Shown piece after piece: positions 46,267 through 55,089 of a stretch of DNA of 64,000 nucleotides. How positions within the stretch are numbered: position 1 is the first letter of the stretch; each line of letters begins with the position of its first letter. The notes under the pieces are model-generated. The model made no database searches and was not told where the DNA came from. It saw only the letters and a program-made list of their open reading frames with translations. Origin of the DNA: Halobaculum sp. MBLA0147 (GTDB taxonomy: Archaea > Halobacteriota > Halobacteria > Halobacteriales > Haloferacaceae); NCBI RefSeq assembly GCF_041361345.1, contig NZ_JBGKAD010000001.1, positions 2,604,001 through 2,668,000 on the forward strand, given 5' to 3'. The translations under genes were made by a program, and so were the position numbers.

Positions 46267-46446
46267 TCACTCGACAGGTGGGTTCCGGAACAGGCCGTCG
46301 GCCATCGCGCCGGTCGCGACGACGGTGCCGGTGCCGGCGACCAGCCCCGTCGGCGCGGCGGTCACGCCCCCCAAGACGACCGCCAGCAACCCCACCCCGA
46401 TCACCGCCAACAGTGCGTCGGGACGCGCGATGCCTGTCTGGGACAC
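46267..46446 (-). CDS. small two-helix membrane protein, unannotated-size ORF
   Basis: A 59-aa frame from GTG 46446 to TGA 46267. Residues about 12-30 (LLAVIGVGLLAVVLGGVTA) and 33-48 form two hydrophobic helices; the end is DGLFRNPPVE. Small proteins of this design are frequent in Halobacteria. GTG start, a minus-strand AT-rich box (TGTAATTAC, about 46457-46467) and lack of any competing gene support it, but its small size keeps confidence moderate. Confidence 0.5.
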   Translation of the reverse strand: MSQTGIARPDALLAVIGVGLLAVVLGGVTAAPTGLVAGTGTVVATGAMADGLFRNPPVE

Positions 46447-46569
46447 GCTAATGAGATGTAATTACAGGTAGGAGTATCTTGTGGACGCGCCCGGCCGGTG
46501 GGACCGCCGTCGCGTCGGGCCCCTCGCCCGGGGGTCGACTCTCTCGACGGGCTGAGGATGTCGTCGGTG

Positions 46570-46812
46570 TCAGGCCGTCGCGCCGACGAACGGCGCTACG
46601 TCGGCGACGATCTGGTCGAGGTCGAACTCGTCCTCGTCGGCGTCGAACAGCAGTTCGTCGTCGGCACGGACCTCGAAGACGCCGCCGTCGCCGGTGACGA
46701 GTGCGACCTCGTCGAGTTCGAGACCGTACTCCTCGAGGATCGCGGCCTGGACGGACTGTGCACGCTCCAACATCCCACACGGGACGCAGTACTCGATCTC
46801 GACTGTCGTCAT
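46570..46812 (-). CDS. SelT/SelW/SelH-type (Rdx) thioredoxin-fold protein
   Basis: An 80-aa protein with the Rdx-family redox motif at the N-terminus (VEIEYCVPCGMLERA, CxxC), in which cysteine stands where selenocysteine occurs in some relatives. Conserved GVFEVRADDELLFD follows. Family members are small thioredoxin-like redox proteins of unclear substrate. GGCTTTGCACC lies about 30 nt before ATG 46812. It is convergent with nothing; the 46813-47019 gap holds no gene. Confidence 0.88.
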   Translation of the reverse strand: MTTVEIEYCVPCGMLERAQSVQAAILEEYGLELDEVALVTGDGGVFEVRADDELLFDADEDEFDLDQIVADVAPFVGATA

Positions 46813-47019
46813 AGACGGGCGTACAGTAGAGCCGTGGGTGCAAAGCCGTGGCGGTGGCGGCCAGCCGGGTGGCGACTCCGTGTCACGGCGAGGATCCGAC
46901 GTCCAGACGACGACTCGGCACCCAGACGACGACGCGACAGTTCGACCGAGCGACGACGCGGCCGTCCCGTCGTCGCGGAGAGCGGAACACCTAACCCGTC
47001 GCCAGCCCCCGGTCCGGAC

Positions 47020-47262
47020 GTGAGTGGGAGCGACGACGGCGCACGCCTCCAGCCACGGCGGGTGCTGATCGGTGGGTTCTCGGTGTTGGCCGCGGTCGCC
47101 GGCTACCTCCTCGTCCGGCTGGTCGTCGCGACGCAGGGACTCGACCGCGCGTTGACCATCGTCGCGATGCCCGCGTTCGGCGCGCTCGGCGTCGTCGGCT
47201 TCGTCGTGTTGATCGCCGGTGTCGTCCCGAGCGAGCGCCGGCAGGCGAGCGACGGGGAGTGA
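47020..47262 (+). CDS. small two-helix membrane protein
   Basis: An 80-aa protein from GTG 47020. Helices at residues about 17-37 (IGGFSVLAAVAGYLLVRLVV) and 45-70 (FGALGVVGFVVLIAGVV), with an acidic N-terminus and an Arg/Ser-rich end. CCTAACCC lies 27 nt upstream. I recognise no family. Confidence 0.65.
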   Translation: MSGSDDGARLQPRRVLIGGFSVLAAVAGYLLVRLVVATQGLDRALTIVAMPAFGALGVVGFVVLIAGVVPSERRQASDGE

Positions 47263-47372
47263 GTCGCCGCGTGGCGTGAGCCGCCGGCACGACCCTCGCC
47301 GGGGGTGGGTTCGACGTCGACCCGTCGCCACGAACGGGTGCGTTTTTGTGGCTCTCCGTCGAGCCACGGCGT

Positions 47373-47735
47373 GTGAGTGGACTCGTCTTCTTCCGGACGA
47401 CCCAGCGGGACTGCGTCGTGGAGTGGTACACCGAGACGGTCGGGGCCGAGGTGTGGCTCGAACAGCCCGGCTGCACGATCCTCGAGTACGACGGGTTCCG
47501 GATCGGGTTCTGTGACGCCGACGAGCAGGGCACCGGTACGGAGACGGAGGGGATCGTCACCTTCGTCTACGACGACCGCGCGGGCGTCGACGCCGCCCAC
47601 GAGCGGGTCGGCGACGCCGCCCGCGAGGCGCCACACGTCAACGAGCGCTACGAGATCTACCAGTTCTTCGCCGACGATCCGGACGGCCGTACGACGGAGT
47701 TTCAGACGTTCCTGCACGAGACCCCGGACGAGTAG
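47373..47735 (+). CDS. VOC-family (glyoxalase-fold) protein
   Basis: A 120-aa vicinal-oxygen-chelate protein: FFRTTQRDCVVEWYTETVGA at the start, IGFCDADEQG, and QFFADDPDGRTTEFQTF at the end, with the usual beta-alpha-beta-beta-beta halves. It may bind a metal or a small ligand; the reaction is unknown. GTG 47373 lies 28 nt after GTTTTTGTG. Confidence 0.85.
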   Translation: MSGLVFFRTTQRDCVVEWYTETVGAEVWLEQPGCTILEYDGFRIGFCDADEQGTGTETEGIVTFVYDDRAGVDAAHERVGDAAREAPHVNERYEIYQFFADDPDGRTTEFQTFLHETPDE

Positions 47736-47789
47736 CCGACCGACAGTCGAGGGTTCACCCGACCGTTCGTCCGAGTTGAACGGCCCGAG

Positions 47790-48428
47790 TCACCCCTCGC
47801 GCTCGGCGCCCGTCGCCTCGCGTCTGACCGTCGAGTTCTCGTCGATCAGGTAGGTGAACGACTGCGTGAACCAGTCGGCGTGGAGCTCCGTCGGACTCGC
47901 GGTACCGTCCGTCGGGCCACCGGTGTTCGAGTAGGCGGTGCAGGTGACGACCGCCTTCCAGCCCACGTCGACGCGCTCGACGGTGTCGACCTCACAGTCG
48001 GCCGACACGTCGGAGTACTCGTCGTACCACAGCGCGTTGTACACGTACCGGTACTCGAACGTCCGCGCGTAGCGCCGGACCGTCTCCGCGGTGAGTTCCG
48101 ACGGCCGTTCTGGCGCGACCTTCGGCCCCTCGGGGAGCGAGACCGTCTCGTTCGGGAGCGGTGTCGCCGGGCCGGCGACGGGCGTGTCCGTCGGACTCTC
48201 CGCGGGCGAGCCGTCGGGTGTCGTGTCCGCGTCGTCGGGTGGTGGGGTCTGCGTGGGCGAGTCGGTCCCGGGCGAACCGGTGGCCGTCGCGCTCGTGTCC
48301 GTATCGCTCGGCGCGGTGCCGGGCGTGGCGACACACCCGGCCGTCGCGACCGCCAGCGCGACGGCGAGGACGGCGAGTGTCGCTCGACGCACCGCGCCGT
48401 GGGGTGCGAGTCCGTCGTGGAGGGCCAT
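47790..48428 (-). CDS. lipoprotein with Ser/Thr/Pro linker
   Basis: A 212-aa exported protein: signal and lipobox (LAVLAVALAVATAGCVA, Cys near residue 32), about 65 residues of Thr/Pro/Asp-rich linker, then a compact domain (about 105-212; ETVRRYARTFEYRYVYNALW, VDVGWKAVVTCTAYSNTGG). I do not recognise the family; the domain has two cysteines that could form a disulfide. GTTTACC lies 27 nt before ATG 48428. Confidence 0.75.
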   Translation of the reverse strand: MALHDGLAPHGAVRRATLAVLAVALAVATAGCVATPGTAPSDTDTSATATGSPGTDSPTQTPPPDDADTTPDGSPAESPTDTPVAGPATPLPNETVSLPEGPKVAPERPSELTAETVRRYARTFEYRYVYNALWYDEYSDVSADCEVDTVERVDVGWKAVVTCTAYSNTGGPTDGTASPTELHADWFTQSFTYLIDENSTVRREATGAEREG

Positions 48429-48534
48429 CGCCTGCGTCGTCTCCTCCTCGTGGTAAACGTCTTCTGTGCTTGTTGTCCCGGGGAGCGCCGCACGCGCCGC
48501 GGGAGCTAAACCGGCGGGGACCGGACGGACCGGT

Positions 48535-49275
48535 GTGATCGTCGTCGTCACGAGCGACTTCGCGTTGTACCACGCAGCCGTCTCCGAACTCCGGGACCGC
48601 GCCGCGACGTTCACCACCGCGGAGCCGGGCGAGCCGCTCCCGGAGCGGGCGGAGGTAGTGCTGTCGGCGGCCGAGGACGGCGTCTCCTACCCCGAGGCGG
48701 GCGTCGAGCACGTCACGACGACCGCCGACACGGCTCGCGAGGGTGTCGCGGAGGCGATGGGGCTGTTGCGCGGCGACGACGCGCGGACCGTCGTCGGCGT
48801 CGACCCTGGCGAGCGGCCCGGCATCGCCGTGTTGTCCGGCGACACCGTCGTCACGGCTTACCACGTCCCGCTGTCGGAAGCCGTCGACACGGTCCGCGGG
48901 GAGGTGGCCGGCGAACCGGACGCGCTCGTCCGCGTCGGCGACGGCGCGCGGCTCCACGGCGCGCGTCTGGTGAACGAACTCGAGGACGTGGCCGTCGAGT
49001 TGGTCGACGAGACGGGGACGACGCCGTCGCTGGGCACCGGTGCGACGGGGAAGGGGATGGCCGACGTGCTCGCGGCGGTGAACATCGCCCGGATGGAGGG
49101 GGAGCCGGTCGAGACCCGTGACGTGGAGCCGACGCCGGGGGAGATCCAGCGCGTGCAGAACCGCTCGCGGGAACTGTCCGACGGCGACCGCACCATCGAC
49201 GCCGACCTCGCGCGCCGCGTCGCGCTGGGCGAGCTCACCGTCTCGGACGCGCTGGCGACGCACCGCGAGGAGTGA
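48535..49275 (+). CDS. RuvC/YqgF-like RNase H-fold protein
   Basis: A 246-aa archaeal protein. The central region TVVGVDPGERPGIAVLSGD (residues about 85-103) is the first strand-pair of an RNase H-fold as in RuvC and YqgF, with the metal-binding Asp. RVGDGARLHGARLVNEL and ATGKGMADVLAAVNIARM supply the later acidic positions. Some members are thought to be Holliday-junction or RNA nucleases; activity here is not shown. The C-terminus (ALGELTVSDALATH) is helical. GTG 48535 is 27 nt after GCTAAACC. Confidence 0.7.
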   Translation: MIVVVTSDFALYHAAVSELRDRAATFTTAEPGEPLPERAEVVLSAAEDGVSYPEAGVEHVTTTADTAREGVAEAMGLLRGDDARTVVGVDPGERPGIAVLSGDTVVTAYHVPLSEAVDTVRGEVAGEPDALVRVGDGARLHGARLVNELEDVAVELVDETGTTPSLGTGATGKGMADVLAAVNIARMEGEPVETRDVEPTPGEIQRVQNRSRELSDGDRTIDADLARRVALGELTVSDALATHREE

Positions 49276-49365
49276 CCCTCCGCCACTGGGAGACTCGTCA
49301 CGGCGTGGTGAGGTGTGACACTCCGGGACGGCGGGCTTTTGGTCGTCCCGCCCCAGGGAACGGAC

Positions 49366-50718
49366 ATGAGCACCACCCCACCCGGACCGAAGGGTGTCCC
49401 CGTGTTCGGCAACGGACGACAGTACGCGCGGGACCCCTTCGAGTTCATCGGCGCCTGCGAGGCGGCCTACGGCGACGTGGTCCACCTCGAACTCGGACCG
49501 CGGGAGACGTACATGCTCACGAACCCCCGCGACGTGGAGCGTGTCCTCGTCTCCGAGTGGGCGAAGTTCCGGAAACCCGACCTCGACAGCGCGATGGACG
49601 ACCTGCTGGGCGACGGACTGCTGCTCTCGGAGGGCGACACCTGGGAGCGGCAACGCGACCTCGCGAACCCGGCGTTCCACGCCCGACGCGTCGCCGGGCT
49701 CGACGACGTGATGGTCGACCACGCACGCGACACCGTCGGCGACTGGAGCGCCGGCGACCGCGTCGACGTCCAACTGGAGATGGCACGGCTCACCGTCCGG
49801 ATCATCGTCTCGGCGATGTTCGGCACCTCGATCTCCGCGGAGACGGTTCGCCGCGTCCAGGAGAACCTCGAACCCCTCGGCCAGCGCTTCGAGCCGAGTC
49901 CGATGCGAGCGATCGTCCCCGACTGGGCCCCGACGGCCGAGAACCGGGAGTTCGACGCCGCCGTCGCCGCGTTGGAGGACGTGCTCGACGACGTGCTCGC
50001 CGAGCGACGCGGGACGGCCCGCGACCACCCGGACCCGGCGGGCGACGCCGTCGACAGCAGTCTGCCGATGGATCTACTGTCGATCCTGCTGCGGGCCCGC
50101 GACCGCGGGGAGCAGTCGGACCGCCAGCTCCGCGACGAACTGATGACGATGCTGTTGGCGGGTCACGACACCACCGCCCTCACACTGACGTACACCTACT
50201 ACCTGCTGTCGGAGCACCCGGCGGTGCGCGAGCGCGTCCACGCGGAACTCGACGGGATCGACGGGCGGCCGACGGCGACCGACGTGCGCGGGCTCGACTA
50301 CCTCGACCGCGTGCTCTCGGAGGCGATGCGACTGTACCCGCCGGTGTACACGCTGTTCCGCGAGCCGAAGACGGACGTACGGATCGCCGGCTACCGCATC
50401 CCGGCGGGCTCGATCCTGATGCTCCCGCAGTGGGGGATCCACCGCTCGGAGCGGTGGTACGACGACCCGCTGACGTTCGACCCGGACCGGTGGGAACCGG
50501 AGCGGCGCGCCGACCGACCGCGGTTCTCGTACTTCCCGTTCGGCGGCGGCCCGCGTCACTGTATCGGCAAACAGCTCTCGCTGCTGGAGGCGAAGCTGAT
50601 CCTCGCGACGGTTGGCAGCGAGTACGAACTCGACTACGAGGGGCCCGAGTTGGACCTCCGCGGCTCGCTGACGATGCACCCGGACCACCCGATGCCGATG
50701 CGCGTCCGCGAGCGGTAG
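49366..50718 (+). CDS. cytochrome P450
   Basis: A 450-aa soluble P450 monooxygenase. Features: N-terminal PPGPKGVPVFGN, I-helix oxygen-activation motif LLAGHDTTAL (residues about 262-271), K-helix ExxR (EAMRL), PERF-like FDPDRWEPER and the heme-thiolate motif FPFGGGPRHCIG (Cys near 399). Length fits CYP. Family members hydroxylate lipids, terpenes or retinoid-type molecules; the substrate and redox partners are not in the window. GCTTTTGG lies 28 nt upstream of ATG. Confidence 0.95.
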   Translation: MSTTPPGPKGVPVFGNGRQYARDPFEFIGACEAAYGDVVHLELGPRETYMLTNPRDVERVLVSEWAKFRKPDLDSAMDDLLGDGLLLSEGDTWERQRDLANPAFHARRVAGLDDVMVDHARDTVGDWSAGDRVDVQLEMARLTVRIIVSAMFGTSISAETVRRVQENLEPLGQRFEPSPMRAIVPDWAPTAENREFDAAVAALEDVLDDVLAERRGTARDHPDPAGDAVDSSLPMDLLSILLRARDRGEQSDRQLRDELMTMLLAGHDTTALTLTYTYYLLSEHPAVRERVHAELDGIDGRPTATDVRGLDYLDRVLSEAMRLYPPVYTLFREPKTDVRIAGYRIPAGSILMLPQWGIHRSERWYDDPLTFDPDRWEPERRADRPRFSYFPFGGGPRHCIGKQLSLLEAKLILATVGSEYELDYEGPELDLRGSLTMHPDHPMPMRVRER

Positions 50719-50840
50719 ACCGGCGGCGGTCCGGCAGAACGCTCTTGTCGGACGGCCCCGTCTGTCCCGGTACGTTCTCACGCGGCCGGAGCGGCAGCAC
50801 CGTCCGGCCGGTCGTCGCACGTCACGCGACGACGACACAG

Positions 50841-51965
50841 ATGACAGTCGACGACGCAGTCCATGACACGCTCGCACAGTACACGGACGACTACGCCGTC
50901 GAGCGCGAACTCCACGCGGTGCCGCCGTACCGCGTCCACGAGGTCCGCGTCGACGGGCGTCGTGCGGTTCTGAAACGCGACGCGCACCGCCGCGGACACG
51001 CCGCCGTCGAGGGTCACGTCCACGCCTACGCGGCCGCGGAGACGCGTGTCCCCGTGCCGCCGGTGCTCGCCGTCGGCGCCGACCACTACCTCGTCGCCTG
51101 GGACGACACGGTTCCGGACGAGCCACCCGAACCGGACACGGCGTGGTGTCGCGCCGCCGGCGTCGTGCTCGCACGACTCCACGCGGACTCCGCCGACGCG
51201 GTCTCGACGTACGGGTCGTTCACGACGGCTTCCGACGCGGACGCCACGACGACCGACGGCGATCACACTGCCTCCGTCGCGGACGCCACGACGACTTGCG
51301 TCGCGAACGACCTGGACGGACCGAGGATGGGCATCGCGGACGACTCGGACGGGACGCGACGCTCCTCCACTGGGACCGAGTTGTCGCTCGGGTCGTCGGA
51401 CGGCGTCGCCCTCGTCGTCGACGGCGCGACGACGTGGTGCGAGGCGGTGTGTGACCGGCTCCGCGGCCACAGGCAGTACCTCGCGAGCCGGGAGCGGTCG
51501 GCGGCGGTCGCGCGTGCCGACGCGGTCCTCGACTACCTCGCCGCCACGCCCGACGCCTTCGCCGCCGTCGGCGAGCCGGTCTGTTGTCACGGCAACGTGC
51601 TCCCGGACCACCTCGGAGTCGTCGACGGGTCGCCGGCGTCGCTGATCGACTTCGAACACGCGCTCGCCGCGCCGCCGGGCTACGACTACTGGCGGACCGT
51701 CGGCCCGCTCGGCGGCGACGACGAGCCGGCGCTGGTGACGGCGTTCAGAGAGGGGTACGAGTCCGTCCGCCCACTCCCGACGGGCGCGAGGGGCTGTGCT
51801 CGCGCGTACCGGCTGGTGAACGCGGTCGCGTACCTGGAGGCGCTGTTCCTCCAACGGAACCGAGACGAGACGGAGCGCGAACGGGTCGCCGAACGACTGT
51901 GTGACGCGATTGACGAGTGGCTCGCCGCGGCGCGGGCAGACGGCGACGAGACGACGGACGGGTGA
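50841..51965 (+). CDS. aminoglycoside/choline-kinase-like protein, degenerate catalytic loop
   Basis: A 374-aa protein with the APH/kinase fold: N-lobe RRAVLKRDAHRRGHAAVEGHV, hinge DHYLVAWDD, C-lobe CCHGNVLPDHLGVV and SLIDFEHALAAPPGYDYW. The Brenner motif HGDxxxxN appears as HGNVLPDH, with the catalytic Asp as Asn and the Asn as His; the metal-binding DFE is kept. Residues about 120-185 are a Thr/Asp-rich insertion with repeated SDADATTTxG-like units. Substrate unknown; it may be a pseudokinase. It lies 122 bp downstream of the P450 gene. Confidence 0.8.
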   Translation: MTVDDAVHDTLAQYTDDYAVERELHAVPPYRVHEVRVDGRRAVLKRDAHRRGHAAVEGHVHAYAAAETRVPVPPVLAVGADHYLVAWDDTVPDEPPEPDTAWCRAAGVVLARLHADSADAVSTYGSFTTASDADATTTDGDHTASVADATTTCVANDLDGPRMGIADDSDGTRRSSTGTELSLGSSDGVALVVDGATTWCEAVCDRLRGHRQYLASRERSAAVARADAVLDYLAATPDAFAAVGEPVCCHGNVLPDHLGVVDGSPASLIDFEHALAAPPGYDYWRTVGPLGGDDEPALVTAFREGYESVRPLPTGARGCARAYRLVNAVAYLEALFLQRNRDETERERVAERLCDAIDEWLAAARADGDETTDG

Positions 51966-52058
51966 GGTGACGAGCGAGCGGGGAGAGGAGCGGACGGGGA
52001 GAGGAGCGGCCGACGTGTCGGGCGACTCGTTGAAGCCGCCGGCCCCCGTAGACGGCCC

Positions 52059-52559
52059 GTGACCGACGCAGACGACGCGGAGGCGACGGGTGCGACGGAC
52101 GACGGGGGGCCGTCGGCGACGGGTGTGACAGACGACGCGGAGCCGCCGGCGACGGAGGAGACGGAGTCGGCGGCGGCGACGACCGACGAGTCGACACTGG
52201 AAGACCTCCTCGCCACGCCCGTCGACCCGGCGGCACCGTTCGCCGGTGTGACGGAGCGCGCGCCAGAACGACTCGCGACGGCGCTGGCGGCGATCCAGGC
52301 CGCCGTCCGCGAGTCACCCAGCGTCGCGGACGTGGCGTACGAGTACCGGCGCGCGTTCCCCGCGGACCCACTCGTTGAGCGACACGGCGACGCCTACTAC
52401 CTCGCCGTCCCGGCGCACGTGTGGCCGGAGTTCGCGAGTGCCACCGATCTCGACCGAGAGACGTGCGACGACTGTCGACGTGTCCACGCGGCCGCCTTCC
52501 GTGCCGTCGTCGGCGAGCAGCCGGCGGCCGACACGGACCCACTCGTCCTGGTCGGGTGA
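52059..52559 (+). CDS. haloarchaeal uncharacterised protein
   Basis: A 166-aa protein from GTG 52059. Residues 1-45 are a Thr/Asp/Ala-rich disordered leader. Residues about 50-165 are a folded domain (LLATPVDPAAPFAGV, YEYRRAFPADPLVERHGDAYY, TCDDCRRVHAAAFRA) with a CxxC pair. It is likely conserved in Halobacteria but I cannot name it. CGTTGAAGC lies 25 nt upstream. Confidence 0.65.
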   Translation: MTDADDAEATGATDDGGPSATGVTDDAEPPATEETESAAATTDESTLEDLLATPVDPAAPFAGVTERAPERLATALAAIQAAVRESPSVADVAYEYRRAFPADPLVERHGDAYYLAVPAHVWPEFASATDLDRETCDDCRRVHAAAFRAVVGEQPAADTDPLVLVG

Positions 52560-52592
52560 GACGACGAGGGCGTGACCGGGCCGCCCCCGAAG

Positions 52593-54947
52593 TCACTCCG
52601 CCGGATCGTCGTCCGTGTCTCCCCCGTCTGGTGTGCCGCTGCCCGCACTCTCGCCGTCCGAGGTGCCGCCCGGCTTGTCGCCGTCCGTCGCGTCCGCGGG
52701 TCGTTCGACTGGCGCGGCGAGTTCGAGGGTGACAGCCGAGCCGCGGGGGTCCCGCTCGGCGAAGGAGACGTTGCCGTTCACGCTGTCGGTGATCCACTTC
52801 ACGAGCCAGAGCCCGAGGCCGCTCCCGTGTTCCAGTGCCGTCTCGGTGCCGTGTGCCAACACCTTCCGCTCTGACTCCGGGATGCCTGGCCCGTCGTCGG
52901 TGACCGTGACGTGGACCCAGTCGTCACCACGCTCGACGGAGAGGCGCACCCACGGTTCCTCGCTGTCGTTGTGTTCGATCCCGTTCGAGACGAGGTGCCA
53001 CAGCGCGGACTCGACGAGTTCGTTCCCCTGTGCACTCACCGAGTCGGGACAGTCCGTGTCGACCTGTGCGTCCGGATACGTCTCGCGTGCCCGCCACGCC
53101 ACGCTGTCGATCGCGTCGTCGAGGTCGATCCGGTGCGTCTCGCCACCCTCCGCGTGGAGCGTCCGGTCGACCTCGCGGGCCTGCTCGCCGAGCTCTACGA
53201 GGCGGTTCGCCTTCCGCCGCACCGCCTCCGCGCGCTCTCTGATCCCCGGGTCCAGGTCCGACTTCAACAGGAGGTCGGCGTACCCCAACACGACGTTGGC
53301 GTCGTTGCGGAGGTCGTGTCTGAGCACCCGGTTGAGCACGCGCAACCGCTGTTCGTACCGCTGTCTGTCCGTCACGTCCCGGACGTTCACGAGCAGTCGG
53401 TCGCCACGGTCCCCGACACCGGCGGCGACGACCGCCTCGACGGTCCGCCACCCACCGTCGCCGTGACGGATCCGGAACCGCTCTCTGTCGCGTGCGTCCT
53501 CACCCACGTCGCCGCCGGACGGTTCCTCGCCCGGCTGGCGGTCGTCCGCTCGTCCACCACTCGCTCGTCCGTCGTCGGTCGGCCCCTCGATCCGGTCGAC
53601 CGTCGTCGCGCTACCGACCCGATCGACTCCGTCGTCGCCACCGACCCGGTCGACGCCAGTCGTCGCCCCGACACCCGTCGTCGATCCGTCTTCGGCGTCG
53701 TCGACCACCCGCCCGCCGTCGGTCACGGACCGGAACACTCGGTGGATGTCCGACTGGTCGTCCGGGTGGACGAGCGAGAAGACCGTCCGGCCCTCGATCG
53801 ACTCCGGGGGCCGGCCGAACACCCGTTCGGCGGCGGCGCTCACGTACTCCACGGTCGTCTCGTCGTCGAGGACCATCAGCGCGTCGTTCGACTGCTCGAC
53901 GTACGTGCGGAAGCGGCGCTCGACCCGCTGGCGGTCGGTCACGTCCCGGAACACCAACACGCGGCTGTCGCCGGCCCGGTTCCCGACGGACAGCGAGGTG
54001 ACCGTCGCCTCGTAGTGGCGGTCGTCGCCCGTCGAGAGCGTCGTCTCCTCGCCGGCGAGCAGCCGGTCGACCGCGGCCGCGTTCGGCAACACGTCGGTCG
54101 CGGCGCGTCCCACGTCACTCTCGTCGACGCCGAACGCCGCCGTCGCCGCCGGGTTGCTGTCGACCACGCGTCCACGTCCGTCGACGATGACGACCGCGTC
54201 GTCGATCTCCGCGATGATCGTCTCGTGAGCCACCGGCGACACGTCGAACAGTCCGTACGCCCGGATCGCGACGACGAGCAGCAGCGACGAGAGTCCCAAC
54301 CACACCGGCGTCGTGTTGTACGCCGGCGCCAGCGGGACCTCGGCCAACGTCGCTCCAGTCGTACAGATCGGGATCGCCACCGCCACACACAACAGCGCCG
54401 CCTGTCGTCGGTAGGGTCCCTCCGTCGCGACCGCCTCCACCGCGAACAGCAGCGTGGCCCCGAGTCCGACGACGAGGCTGTACACCGAGTGGACGAGCAG
54501 CGCCGTCCCCGGAACCGGGACGAGGACGACTCCCTCACCCAGCGCGACGGTCTCGGTCCCGACCACGTACAGCTCGTGGAGGTGGTTCGTCGCCGCCAGC
54601 GACGCCGCGGCGGTCGGTTCCACCGCCAACGCCGCCGCCGTCCACTGTCCCAACACGCCGCCGTTGCCCGTCTGGAACAACGCGAACACCAGCGCGAGCG
54701 TCGGGAGTGCCGTCGAGACGACGAGCCCGACGCGGAACCAGGTCAGCGCGGTCCCGACGCCACCCGCCGAGACACGGAACCCGAACGAGACCGCCCACAA
54801 CGCGGCGACGAGCGCCACCCCGGCGAGTGCGTCGCCCGCGACACGGCTGCTCCCGCGGCTCCGCGACACCGCAGCCAGTGCCGTCGCCCCGGACACGGCC
54901 GCCGACACGAACGCCGTCACCGTCAACAACGTCTCGTTGTAGGCCAT
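52593..54947 (-). CDS. membrane sensor histidine kinase, 7TM plus two PAS
   Basis: A 784-aa kinase. Residues 1-225 are seven transmembrane helices of the histidine-kinase N-terminal 7TM type. PAS domains are at about 240-345 (AVVIVDGRGRVVDSNPAA) and 355-530 (ALMVLDDETTVEYVSAAAE), the second interrupted by repeats of GVDRVG and related units. The phosphoacceptor H-box is VLRHDLRNDANVV near residue 545. HATPase motifs are HLVSNGIEHND (N-box), DDGPGIP and GSGLGLWLVK. The partner regulator is not adjacent. A TATA box at 54990-55001 is 49 nt from ATG 54947. Confidence 0.92.
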   Translation of the reverse strand: MAYNETLLTVTAFVSAAVSGATALAAVSRSRGSSRVAGDALAGVALVAALWAVSFGFRVSAGGVGTALTWFRVGLVVSTALPTLALVFALFQTGNGGVLGQWTAAALAVEPTAAASLAATNHLHELYVVGTETVALGEGVVLVPVPGTALLVHSVYSLVVGLGATLLFAVEAVATEGPYRRQAALLCVAVAIPICTTGATLAEVPLAPAYNTTPVWLGLSSLLLVVAIRAYGLFDVSPVAHETIIAEIDDAVVIVDGRGRVVDSNPAATAAFGVDESDVGRAATDVLPNAAAVDRLLAGEETTLSTGDDRHYEATVTSLSVGNRAGDSRVLVFRDVTDRQRVERRFRTYVEQSNDALMVLDDETTVEYVSAAAERVFGRPPESIEGRTVFSLVHPDDQSDIHRVFRSVTDGGRVVDDAEDGSTTGVGATTGVDRVGGDDGVDRVGSATTVDRIEGPTDDGRASGGRADDRQPGEEPSGGDVGEDARDRERFRIRHGDGGWRTVEAVVAAGVGDRGDRLLVNVRDVTDRQRYEQRLRVLNRVLRHDLRNDANVVLGYADLLLKSDLDPGIRERAEAVRRKANRLVELGEQAREVDRTLHAEGGETHRIDLDDAIDSVAWRARETYPDAQVDTDCPDSVSAQGNELVESALWHLVSNGIEHNDSEEPWVRLSVERGDDWVHVTVTDDGPGIPESERKVLAHGTETALEHGSGLGLWLVKWITDSVNGNVSFAERDPRGSAVTLELAAPVERPADATDGDKPGGTSDGESAGSGTPDGGDTDDDPAE

Positions 54948-54989
54948 CGATCGTGTGAACCCGTCTCGGGTGAGGATTCGCCCCCGGAA

Positions 54990-55001
54990 GTATAAATACA
55001 C
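54990..55001 (-). promoter_or_regulatory. TATA box of the histidine kinase gene
   Basis: Minus-strand GTGTATTTATAC is one of the most AT-rich boxes in the window, centred about 49 nt from the start codon, giving a leader of about 22 nt. Confidence 0.6.
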
Positions 55002-55089
55002 TGCCGGTGGGACGACGCGGTCGTGCGTCGACACGGCCTCGGCCGTCGGGTCGTCGCGGTGACGAGGAGGGAGTCGCCTGCCTCGTGAG

